Source of the DNA: an uncultured Oscillibacter sp.
GTDB taxonomy: Bacteria > Bacillota > Clostridia > Oscillospirales > Oscillospiraceae
Reading direction: 5' to 3'
NCBI GenBank assembly: GCA_902476875.1
Contig: CABSFC010000075.1
Span: 1 to 13,590 of the forward strand
Length of the DNA stretch: 13,590 nucleotides
The notes under the pieces were generated by a model. That model worked only from the letters and a program-made list of their open reading frames with translations. It was not told the DNA's origin and did not search any database. Positions 1-5,550 of this stretch are shown here, in pieces. Made by a program: the position numbers and the translations under genes. The number at the start of each line of letters is the position of its first letter. Position 1 is the stretch's first letter.

Positions 1-139
1 CCCGGCAGACTTCCACGATCTCCGGGTTGGGGGTCGCCACATAGTGGGCGCCCTCCCCGCGCAGCAGGGCCATGCCCCGCTCCACCGCCTCGTCCATCGT
101 CACATTATCAAAGCCGACGCCAAGCACGTCGATCCGCAT
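1..139 (-). CDS. WecG/TagA/CpsF-family glycosyltransferase, N-terminal fragment (cut by window start)
   Basis: Only the first 46 codons are in the window; the rest lies beyond base 1. The visible protein starts MRIDVLGVGFDNVTMDEAV and continues to a VATPNPEIVEVCR segment. Both match the N-terminus of the WecG/TagA/CpsF family as I know it, including the 'TPNPEIV' strand of the active-site region. Family members transfer N-acetylmannosamine or a related sugar to undecaprenyl-diphosphate-linked GlcNAc at the inner membrane face, in wall teichoic acid or exopolysaccharide assembly. The ATG is preceded by GAGGTGA (144-150, minus sense), four bases from the start, and by a near-consensus promoter, so the start is secure. 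The exact sugar substrate and polymer cannot be read from this fragment. Confidence 0.85.
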   Translation of the reverse strand, partial: MRIDVLGVGFDNVTMDEAVERGMALLRGEGAHYVATPNPEIVEVCR

Positions 140-173
140 GGTATCACCTCGCAACATACTTGTACAATTTTAT

Positions 174-202
174 ATTATACCACAAAACGGACTTTTTGTC
201 TA
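174..202 (-). promoter_or_regulatory. Sigma-A promoter of the TagA-family gene, extended -10
   Basis: Read on the minus strand: -35 TAGACA (197-202, five of six consensus bases), a 17-base spacer, and a perfect -10 TATAAT (174-179) preceded by TGG, which makes it an extended -10. The predicted start lies about 28 bases upstream of the ATG. It is one of the strongest promoter matches in the window, and shows that the glycosyltransferase is transcribed separately from the transporter gene upstream. Confidence 0.85.
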
Positions 203-205
203 ATC

Positions 206-239
206 CTAAATAAAGCGGAGAGCTGAAAATGGCTCCCCG
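206..239 (-). terminator. Rho-independent terminator of the DMT transporter gene
   Basis: On the minus strand an 8-bp stem, CGGGGAGC with GCTCTCCG (one G-U pair), closes an 8-base loop and is followed by CTTTATTT. It begins seven bases after the transporter stop codon. It separates the transporter from the promoter of the next minus-strand gene. Confidence 0.8.
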
Positions 240-245
240 TTTGGA

Positions 246-1166
246 TCACTTCCGTTCAACAGCCTCGCTCCGGCGCTTCTGCGGCTCCGGGATCTGGGCC
301 AAAACCACCGCCGCCAGCATCAAAACGCAGCCGAAATACTCCCTGCCGCTCATCTGGTCGTGGAGAATGACGGCTCCCGACAAGGTCGCGAACACCGATT
401 CCAGGCTCAGAAGCAAAGACACCACCGTGGGGTTGGAGTCCTTCTGCGCCAGGATCTGTAATGTGTAGGCCACGCCGCTGGAGAAGACGCCCACGTACAA
501 AATGGGCCAGGCGCAGGCCCGCAGGGCCGTCCAGCTGGGAGACTCCACGGCCAACATGCCCACGGAGGACAGGACTGCCGCCACCAGAAACTGCGCGCAG
601 GACAGCGCCACGCCGTCCACCCTCTGGACGAAATAGTCCGCCGCCATGATCTGGGCGGTGAAGCAGAACGCGCACAGAATCAGGTAAATATCGCCGCCGG
701 TGATGGTGAAGCTCTCCGTGATGCACAGGCAGTACAGGCCCGCCACCGCCAGCGCCACGCTGAACCAGACGGTCCTGGGCGCTTTCTTTTTCAGGAAAAT
801 CCCCGCAATGGGCACAATAACGATATACAGCGCCGTCAGGAAGCCCGCTTTGCCGGAGGTAGTGGTCTCAATGCCCTTCTGCTGGAGGTTGGTGGCCAGC
901 GTCAGCGCCACGCCGCAGCAGATGCCGCCCACGGCCAGATCCCTGCGGGAGCCGGGCCGCGCCGCCGCGGCCGGGTCGTTTTTCCCCAGAACGCGGAACA
1001 CCCCGCACAGCGCCAGCAAAAACAAAAAGGCCACCAGCGACCTGACCGTGTTGAAGGTAAAGGGCTCCACATAGTCCGCGCCCACGCTCTGGGCCACAAA
1101 GGCCGTGCCCCAGATCAGGGCCGCCAGCACGGGAAACACATTTTGACGGATTCGATTGACTTTCAT
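246..1166 (-). CDS. EamA-domain DMT-family transporter
   Basis: The 306-residue protein has the length and pattern of the drug/metabolite transporter superfamily. It shows about ten hydrophobic segments arranged as two EamA repeats, roughly residues 10-148 and 158-292. The opening helix has the family's Pro-rich 'AALIWGTAF' signature near residue 15, and residues 105-122 hold the conserved 'GKAGFLTALYIVIVPI' block. The C-terminus is a short basic tail. Members export amino acids, metabolites or toxic compounds through the cytoplasmic membrane, usually by proton exchange; the substrate here is unknown. The start ATG has a GGAG eight bases upstream. The gene is divergent from the HAD gene (129-bp gap) and ends in its own terminator, so it is probably monocistronic. 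No clear consensus promoter was seen for it in the shared gap. Confidence 0.93.
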   Translation of the reverse strand: MKVNRIRQNVFPVLAALIWGTAFVAQSVGADYVEPFTFNTVRSLVAFLFLLALCGVFRVLGKNDPAAAARPGSRRDLAVGGICCGVALTLATNLQQKGIETTTSGKAGFLTALYIVIVPIAGIFLKKKAPRTVWFSVALAVAGLYCLCITESFTITGGDIYLILCAFCFTAQIMAADYFVQRVDGVALSCAQFLVAAVLSSVGMLAVESPSWTALRACAWPILYVGVFSSGVAYTLQILAQKDSNPTVVSLLLSLESVFATLSGAVILHDQMSGREYFGCVLMLAAVVLAQIPEPQKRRSEAVERK

Positions 1167-1171
1167 ATCGC

Positions 1172-1200
1172 TTGCTCCATGATCTCTTCTATGGTATACT
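1172..1200 (+). promoter_or_regulatory. Probable extended -10 promoter for the HAD gene
   Basis: The -10 TATACT (1195-1200) is preceded by TGG, giving an extended -10. A weak -35 TTGCTC (1172-1177) lies 17 bases upstream. This would give an untranslated leader of about 90 bases. The leader contains small inverted repeats: GGTGT/ACACC at 1202-1206 and 1232-1236, and CGGGGAA/TTCCCCG at 1240-1246 and 1259-1265. The promoter overlaps the divergent transporter's leader. Confidence 0.55.
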
Positions 1201-1295
1201 GGGTGTCAAACCACAACAGATTGGTATTTTAACACCGGGCGGGGAAAATGGCAAGACCTTCCCCGGCGGTTTGGGGCAAAAACGGAGGCTCAGCT

Positions 1296-1949
1296 ATGTT
1301 TTTTTTCGATATGGACGGCACCTTGATCGACTCCAACGGCATCTGGAAGAACGTGGACCGGGAGTTTCTGGCCCGGCGGGGCCTGCCCTACACCCACGCC
1401 TACTACGAGGGCGTGGCCCACACTATCTTTCCCCTGGCGGCCAAATTCACCAAGGAGTTCTGCGGCCTGCCGGAGAGCTGCGAGGAGATCATGGCGGAGT
1501 GGATGGAGCTGGCGCAGGACCTCTACGCCCACGTCGCCATCAAGCCCGGCGTCCGGGCCTATTTGAAGCAGTGCAAAGCCGAGGGGCGGCGGATGGCGGT
1601 GGTGACCTCCAGCGTGCCGGAGCACTGCCACACGGCCCTGAAAAGCCTGGACCTGGAGAAGTATTTCGACGGCGTCACCTTCGCCCACGACTTAGGGCTG
1701 GAAAAGAAAACGCCGGACCTCTGGCTGGCCGCCGCCAGGGAGTACGGCGTCCGGCCCGAGGACTGCACGGTCTTCGACGACAGTCTGGCCGCCTGCTGGG
1801 GCGCCCGGGCCGCGAAGATGCGGGTGGTGGGCGTGTACGACGGGTTCTTCGCTCAGGACGAACGGGAGATGCGCAGCTTCTGCGATGTGTATATCAAGAG
1901 CTTTGAGGAGCTTTTATGGCTGCCGGAGCAGAGGGCGCGGCGCAAATAA
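1296..1949 (+). CDS. HAD-superfamily hydrolase (beta-phosphoglucomutase-like class)
   Basis: The 217-residue cytoplasmic protein has all four HAD motifs. Motif I is DMDGT at residues 5-9 (nucleophile D5, acid/base D7). Motif II is the Thr/Ser of VVTSS near 104. Motif III is the Lys pair at 137-138. Motif IV is FDDS at 160-163. A helical cap lies between motifs I and II, at about residues 15-80, as in subfamily I phosphatases and phosphomutases. The substrate is probably a small phosphorylated metabolite such as a sugar phosphate or nucleotide; the sequence does not say which. I chose the ATG at 1296 because GGAGG (1284-1288) sits seven bases upstream and motif I must begin near residue 5. An in-frame ATG at 1248 would add 16 residues without family character and has no good ribosome binding site. 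The gene is monocistronic, with its own promoter and a strong terminator. Confidence 0.92.
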   Translation: MFFFDMDGTLIDSNGIWKNVDREFLARRGLPYTHAYYEGVAHTIFPLAAKFTKEFCGLPESCEEIMAEWMELAQDLYAHVAIKPGVRAYLKQCKAEGRRMAVVTSSVPEHCHTALKSLDLEKYFDGVTFAHDLGLEKKTPDLWLAAAREYGVRPEDCTVFDDSLAACWGARAAKMRVVGVYDGFFAQDEREMRSFCDVYIKSFEELLWLPEQRARRK

Positions 1950-1964
1950 AATCATAATATCGCA

Positions 1965-1996
1965 CAGCGCCGGGAAATCTCCCGGCGCTGCTTTTT
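1965..1996 (+). terminator. Rho-independent terminator of the HAD gene
   Basis: A perfect 11-bp GC-rich stem (CAGCGCCGGGA with TCCCGGCGCTG) encloses the loop AATC and is followed by CTTTTT. It starts 16 bases after the HAD stop. The convergent minus-strand gene ends just beyond it, at 2001. In that direction the hairpin is followed only by a mixed AT stretch, so it may stop minus-strand transcripts less efficiently. Confidence 0.9.
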
Positions 1997-2000
1997 CGTC

Positions 2001-2426
2001 CTATGCTCTTTTTAACAGGGAACCGAGCCGTTCCAACTTTTCGAGAAGAAGTTGTTTCCTCTCTGCGAAAAATTTTTCGTCTTTGTATTCCGCATCATAT
2101 ATCCACTTGACCCAGTCGTCCATATACCGCAGGATATCCTCCGTCAGTTCGGCCAGCAGCGTTCTGATATCCACATCGCAGAAAAACAGGAGCCTTTCCT
2201 CTTCCTGCTCTCCGCCCTCTCTGATCACATAGGTGCCCCCATAGTAGGAACAAATGATGACCTCGCTTCCCTCTTCATCCACAAACAGCGTAAAGGGCGC
2301 GTTTTTCTCCACAGCATAGATGCCGGCGTCCAATGCATCCATCGGAATGTCCGTCAGATACGAGCCGTCACAGCGGATATCTCCGATTTGAATATCTGTC
2401 CAGCCGTGATGCGGTTTTCCGAGCAT
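2001..2426 (-). CDS. Uncharacterised 141-residue protein, low GC
   Basis: I do not recognise a named family. The ATG at 2426 has GGAGGG (2434-2439, minus sense) seven bases upstream, which supports a real gene. The protein is acidic and soluble, with no signal peptide or membrane segment. The N-terminal half looks like beta strands ('GSYLTDIPMDALDAGIYAV', then 'TLFVDEEGSEVIICSYYG'). The C-terminal 40 residues are strongly helical and charged, and may form a coiled coil. The gene starts only 31 bases after the pcrA-like stop with no terminator between, so it is probably read from the pcrA promoter. By hand count its GC is about 50%, against well over 60% in its neighbours, which suggests later acquisition. 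Small accessory proteins such as immunity proteins can look like this, but nothing here proves such a role. Confidence 0.72.
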   Translation of the reverse strand: MLGKPHHGWTDIQIGDIRCDGSYLTDIPMDALDAGIYAVEKNAPFTLFVDEEGSEVIICSYYGGTYVIREGGEQEEERLLFFCDVDIRTLLAELTEDILRYMDDWVKWIYDAEYKDEKFFAERKQLLLEKLERLGSLLKRA

Positions 2427-2457
2427 TTGCCAGCCCTCCGATCCAAAGGGATGAAAT

Positions 2458-4959
2458 TTACAGCTTCTTCATATGGCTTCCGGCGGATTTCAGCATCAGC
2501 TTCTTTTTGCCCACGTTGTCGAAAGCCACCTCCACCAGGGCGTCGCCGCCCATAGGGCGGACGGACAGCACCATGCCCTTGCCAAAGGCGGTATGCTCCA
2601 CCATGTCCCCCTGGTTCAGCTGCATCAGGGGCGCGGCGCTTCCGGCATTTTTCCGCACGGACTGCAGTGGCCGCTGGGCCGCGGGCTTGGGCGCGGTGTC
2701 CCGGTAGCCGCGGACGCCGCCGCTGCTCCAGGTTCCTCCGGAAGAGGGCCGGGCGGACCGCTGGCCGTAGCCACCGCTTCCGCCAAAACCGCCGTCCCAG
2801 CTGTCGCCGCCAAAGGTGCCGTCCCCCTCCATGCCGCCAAATCGGGGCTCCGGCTTGCTCTCCCAGCGCATATTGTCCTCCGGAATCTCGTCCAGGAAGC
2901 GGGAGGACTTGTTGGTGCTGGTGCGGCCGTACAGCATCCGCTGGCGGCAGTTGGTCAGCGTCAGCTTCTCCTTGGCCCGGGTCATGGCCACGTAGCAAAG
3001 CCGCCGCTCCTCCTCCAGCTCCTCTTCGTCGTACTGGGCGGAGCTGCCGGGGAAAATGCCTTCCTCCATGCCCACCACGTAGACCGCCGGGAACTCCAGC
3101 CCCTTGGCGGAGTGGATGGTCATCATGGTGACGCAGTTGTCGTCGGCCTCCACGCTGTCCAGGTCCGTGTACAGGGCGATCTCGTTCAGGAAGCCGGACA
3201 GCGTCGCGTCCTCCGGGTCCTGCTCCAAAAAGCCCAGGATATTGGACTTCAGCTCCTGGACGTTCTCGATGCGGCCCCGGCTCTCCATGTCGTTCTTCTC
3301 TTCCAGGGCACGGACGTAGCCGGTCTGGTCGCACACGGCGTCGTAGAACTCCGGCAGGGCCAGTTCGCCGCCGGCGCGGCGCAGGCCGTCGATCAGGTCC
3401 GCGAATTTCAGCAGCTTGGCCGCCGGGCTTTTCAGCTCCGGGAACAGGTCCGCGTTGCGGATGATCTCGTACAGGGACGCGCCCTGGGCCTCCGCCAGCG
3501 CCGCCACCTTGTCCATGGTGGTGGCGCCGATGCCCCGGGCCGGGTTGTTGATGATGCGCCGCAGCCGCAGGTCGTCCAGGGGGTTGTTCAGCACGCACAG
3601 GTAGGCCAGCATATCCTTGACCTCGGCCCGGTCGAAGAACTTCATGCCGCCCACCACCTTGTAGGGGATGCCGTTGCGCTTCATGGCGTATTCCAAAGCG
3701 TTGGACTGGGCGTTCATGCGGTAGAGGACCGCCGTGTCCCGGAAGTTCCGGCCCCGGTTGACGCCCATGAGGATGTCCCCCACCACGTAGTTGGCCTCGT
3801 CGCTCTCGTTGAAGGTGGTCTTGACCGTCACCACATCGCCGCTGCCGTTGTCCGTCCACAGTGTCTTGCCCTTGCGGCCCAGATTGTTCTTGATGACGGC
3901 GTTGGCGGCGTCCAGGATGTTCTGGGTGGAGCGGTAGTTCTGCTCCAAACGGATGACCCTGGCGTTTTTGTACTGCTGCTCAAAGCTCAGGATATTCTCA
4001 ATATTCGCGCCCCGAAAGCGGTAGATGGACTGGTCGTCGTCGCCCACCACGCAGAGATTTTTCCGCCCGCCCGCCAGCAGGCTGGTCAGCAGGTACTGCA
4101 GGTGGTTGGTGTCCTGGTACTCGTCCACCAGCACATAGCGGAACTTGTCCTGGTAGTAGCGCAAAACCTCCGGCTCCCGCTGCAGGAGCGTCACGGTGTG
4201 GTAGATGATGTCGTCAAAGTCCAGGGCGTTGGCGGCCCGGAGTTTCTTCGTATAGGCCGCATAGACCTTGGCGATGCGGCTCATCTTCCAGTCGTTCTCG
4301 TTGCTGTGCTTTTTGGCGAAGTCCTCCGGGCTTTCATACTTGTCCTTGGAGCTGCTGATGATGCTCAGGACGCTCTTGGGCTGGAAGGTCTTCTCGTCCA
4401 GGTTCTGCTCCTTCAGGATGTCCTTGATGACCCGCTTGGAGTCGTCGGTGTCGTAAATGGTGAAGTCCTTGTCGAAGCCAATACGGTCGATGTCCCGCCG
4501 CAGGATGCGGACGCAGGCGGAGTGGAAGGTGGACGCCCAAATATCGTTGGCCATGGGCCCCAGGCGGGCCGCCAGACGGTCCTTCAGCTCCCCCGCCGCC
4601 TTGTTGGTGAAGGTGATGGCGATGATCTCCCAGGGACGGGGCACGTCCACGGCGCACAGGCGGCGGGCCCGGTCCTTTTCCAGCTCATCCGGGTGGGCCG
4701 GGTAGTTTTCCAGGAAAGCCAGGTCCTCCTCCGTGGCCCGCTCGGGCACGGCGTCCGAGTCGCTGCCCCGGCCGTAGGTCAGCAGGTTGTACACCCGCTG
4801 GATCAGCACCGTGGTCTTGCCGCTGCCCGCGCCCGCCAGCAGCAGCAGCGGCCCCTCCGTGGTCATGGCGGCCTTGCGCTGCATGGGGTTCAGCCGCTGG
4901 AAGTCCCGGGCGATGACAGCTTTCCGGGCGGCGATGTAGCGTTGGTTGAAGTCAGTCAT
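2458..4959 (-). CDS. pcrA: ATP-dependent DNA helicase PcrA/UvrD (superfamily 1A)
   Basis: The 833-residue protein is a 3'-5' helicase acting in nucleotide excision repair, replication restart and removal of RecA or RNA polymerase. Visible motifs in order: Q-motif LNPMQ (about 23-27), Walker A GAGSGKT (43-49), motif Ia TFTNKAAGEL (116-125), Walker B VDEYQD (278-283), motif III GDDDQSIYRFRGA (306-318), motif IV EQNYRS, motif V TIHSAKGLEF and motif VI CYVAMTRAK. The last 50 residues (QLNQGDMVEHTAFGKG onward) form the PcrA-type Tudor-like tail that contacts RNA polymerase. A Gly-rich flexible linker precedes it. It is longer than usual PcrA (about 720-750) because of this linker and an insertion of about 40 residues near 64-106. 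The ribosome binding site is weak (GGTGA, four bases before the ATG). Confidence 0.97.
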   Translation of the reverse strand: MTDFNQRYIAARKAVIARDFQRLNPMQRKAAMTTEGPLLLLAGAGSGKTTVLIQRVYNLLTYGRGSDSDAVPERATEEDLAFLENYPAHPDELEKDRARRLCAVDVPRPWEIIAITFTNKAAGELKDRLAARLGPMANDIWASTFHSACVRILRRDIDRIGFDKDFTIYDTDDSKRVIKDILKEQNLDEKTFQPKSVLSIISSSKDKYESPEDFAKKHSNENDWKMSRIAKVYAAYTKKLRAANALDFDDIIYHTVTLLQREPEVLRYYQDKFRYVLVDEYQDTNHLQYLLTSLLAGGRKNLCVVGDDDQSIYRFRGANIENILSFEQQYKNARVIRLEQNYRSTQNILDAANAVIKNNLGRKGKTLWTDNGSGDVVTVKTTFNESDEANYVVGDILMGVNRGRNFRDTAVLYRMNAQSNALEYAMKRNGIPYKVVGGMKFFDRAEVKDMLAYLCVLNNPLDDLRLRRIINNPARGIGATTMDKVAALAEAQGASLYEIIRNADLFPELKSPAAKLLKFADLIDGLRRAGGELALPEFYDAVCDQTGYVRALEEKNDMESRGRIENVQELKSNILGFLEQDPEDATLSGFLNEIALYTDLDSVEADDNCVTMMTIHSAKGLEFPAVYVVGMEEGIFPGSSAQYDEEELEEERRLCYVAMTRAKEKLTLTNCRQRMLYGRTSTNKSSRFLDEIPEDNMRWESKPEPRFGGMEGDGTFGGDSWDGGFGGSGGYGQRSARPSSGGTWSSGGVRGYRDTAPKPAAQRPLQSVRKNAGSAAPLMQLNQGDMVEHTAFGKGMVLSVRPMGGDALVEVAFDNVGKKKLMLKSAGSHMKKL

Positions 4960-4977
4960 ATGTTCACCAGATTTCTT

Positions 4978-4992
4978 TAGTCTCGGAGACTA
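4978..4992. promoter_or_regulatory. 15-bp palindrome over the predicted pcrA transcription start
   Basis: TAGTCTC-G-GAGACTA has perfect 7-bp arms around a single central base. It directly abuts the -10 box of the pcrA promoter, so it covers roughly -7 to +7 relative to the predicted start. It could be a repressor operator or, if partly transcribed, a 5'-end hairpin. It does not match the LexA or BlaI-type consensus. Confidence 0.5.
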
Positions 4993-5020
4993 TTTTAGGA
5001 CAAAATCCGGGGCGGGTCAA
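4992..5020 (-). promoter_or_regulatory. Sigma-A promoter of pcrA
   Basis: On the minus strand, -35 TTGACC (5015-5020, five of six) is separated by 17 bases from -10 TAAAAT (4992-4997, five of six). The predicted start is near 4985, about 26 bases before the ATG. Quality is good in all three elements. Confidence 0.8.
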
Positions 5021-5058
5021 GCTCTCCATGGGGAACGTGGCGCAAAATAGCGGAAGAC

Positions 5059-5089
5059 CGGGGAAGCCGCCGCTTCCCTGTCACTTTTT
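5059..5089 (+). other. Terminator-like hairpin in the pcrA/blaI-like divergent gap
   Basis: GGGAAGC and GCTTCCC form a perfect 7-bp stem (5061-5067 and 5072-5078) around a 4-base loop. It extends to 9 bp by a C-G and a G-U pair, and TTTTT follows four bases later (5085-5089). It reads on the plus strand, where no gene precedes it. It might insulate the repressor gene from antisense transcripts leaving the pcrA region, or be chance structure. The remaining bases of this gap (5021-5058) show nothing I can name. Confidence 0.35.
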
Positions 5090-5102
5090 GTAACCATTTT
5101 GA

Positions 5103-5120
5103 GGTTGACAAATGTCTACC
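5103..5120. promoter_or_regulatory. Operator 1 (BlaI/MecI/CopY-type dyad) over the -35 box
   Basis: GGTTGACAAATGTCTACC is an 18-bp dyad with 14 of 18 positions symmetric. Its core ACAnnTGT (5108-5115) is the known recognition core of BlaI/MecI and CopY regulators. It fully contains the TTGACA -35 box. The site shares 14 of 18 bases with operator 2, centred 34 bp downstream. Confidence 0.72.
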
Positions 5121-5133
5121 ATTCTGTTACGGT
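5105..5133 (+). promoter_or_regulatory. Promoter of the blaI-like/M56 operon
   Basis: A consensus -35 TTGACA (5105-5110) is followed, after 17 bases, by -10 TACGGT (5128-5133). The -10 is weak (three of six) but carries an upstream TGT, giving an extended -10. The predicted start is near 5140, about 33 bases before the ATG. Both the -35 and the start region lie inside dyad operators, so binding of the repressor should block transcription. Confidence 0.65.
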
Positions 5134-5136
5134 GAA

Positions 5137-5154
5137 GGTAGACAATCGTATACC
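5137..5154. promoter_or_regulatory. Operator 2 (BlaI/MecI/CopY-type dyad) over the transcription start
   Basis: GGTAGACAATCGTATACC is an imperfect 18-bp dyad (14 of 18 symmetric positions) that aligns with operator 1 at 14 of 18 positions. Its left half GGTAGACA is the exact inverse of the right half of operator 1 (TGTCTACC, 5113-5120). It covers the predicted start site. Confidence 0.65.
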
Positions 5155-5172
5155 TTTTTGGGAGGTGGACCT

Positions 5173-5550
5173 ATGAAGATCAACCTGTCCGACAGCGAGT
5201 GGAAACTGATGAACCGCCTGTGGGAGCAGTCGCCCATGACCATCATGGAACTGACGGCGGCCCTGCGGGAGGACACCGGCTGGACGAAGAACACCATCAT
5301 CACCATGCTCTCCCGGCTGGAGGCCAAGGGCGCCGTCCGGCACGAGGAGGGGCCCCGGGCCAAGCACTACTTCCCCTGCCTTGCCCGGGAGGACGCCGCC
5401 CAGGCGGAGACGGAGAGCTTTCTCGGCAAGGTCTACGGCGGCAGCCTGGGGCTGATGATGAGCGCCATGGTGGAGAGCCGCCAGCTGACGGAGGCGGACA
5501 TCGCGGAGCTGTCCGCCATTCTGGAAAAGGCGGGAGGTGCGGAAAAATGA
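5173..5550 (+). CDS. BlaI/MecI/CopY-family transcriptional repressor
   Basis: The 125-residue protein has the Penicillinase_R fold. A winged-helix DNA-binding domain spans about residues 3-72, with the family pattern 'TGWTKNTIITMLSRLEAKG' (35-53) as recognition helix and wing. A C-terminal dimerisation helix bundle follows, containing ESFLGKVYGGS (81-91), where family members carry the conserved FL..vy.GS block near the proteolytic site. The ATG at 5173 follows GGAGGTGG (5161-5168). An in-frame TTG at 5158 lies upstream of this ribosome binding site and is not credible. The stop overlaps the next start (ATGA), as is usual for BlaI-BlaR1 type pairs, so the two are translationally coupled. It probably represses its own operon through the two dyads upstream and is inactivated when the M56 protease senses a signal. 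Beta-lactams need not be the inducer. Confidence 0.93.
   Translation: MKINLSDSEWKLMNRLWEQSPMTIMELTAALREDTGWTKNTIITMLSRLEAKGAVRHEEGPRAKHYFPCLAREDAAQAETESFLGKVYGGSLGLMMSAMVESRQLTEADIAELSAILEKAGGAEK

Noticed and set aside
1163..1180. A five-codon upstream ORF (minus strand) overlapping the transporter start as ATGA
   Set aside because: Its ATG is part of the sequence that supplies the GGAG ribosome binding site, it has no good binding site of its own, and such short frames are common by chance.
1191..1210. A minus-strand promoter for the transporter using TTGACA next to TATACC
   Set aside because: The two elements are only five bases apart, which cannot be a -35/-10 pair. No alternative partner at 16-18 bases was convincing.
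4955..4966. A LexA-box-like GAACATATG overlapping the pcrA start codon (minus strand)
   Set aside because: It matches only the left half of the Firmicutes box (GAACATATGTTC). The right half is ACT, and the site lies downstream of the start of transcription, so support for SOS control is too weak.
2473..4980. An 835-codon open frame antisense to the pcrA-like helicase
   Set aside because: It is the mirror of a GC-rich gene with G/C-biased third positions. The translation is low-complexity Val/Gly/His/Leu-rich with no domain, and the opposite strand carries all helicase motifs.
5199..5546. A 116-codon N-terminal extension of the M56 protein in frame with it
   Set aside because: It overlaps the whole repressor gene in another frame and has shadow-like composition. 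The ATG at 5547 has a good ribosome binding site, the typical ATGA coupling and the expected TM1 immediately after it.
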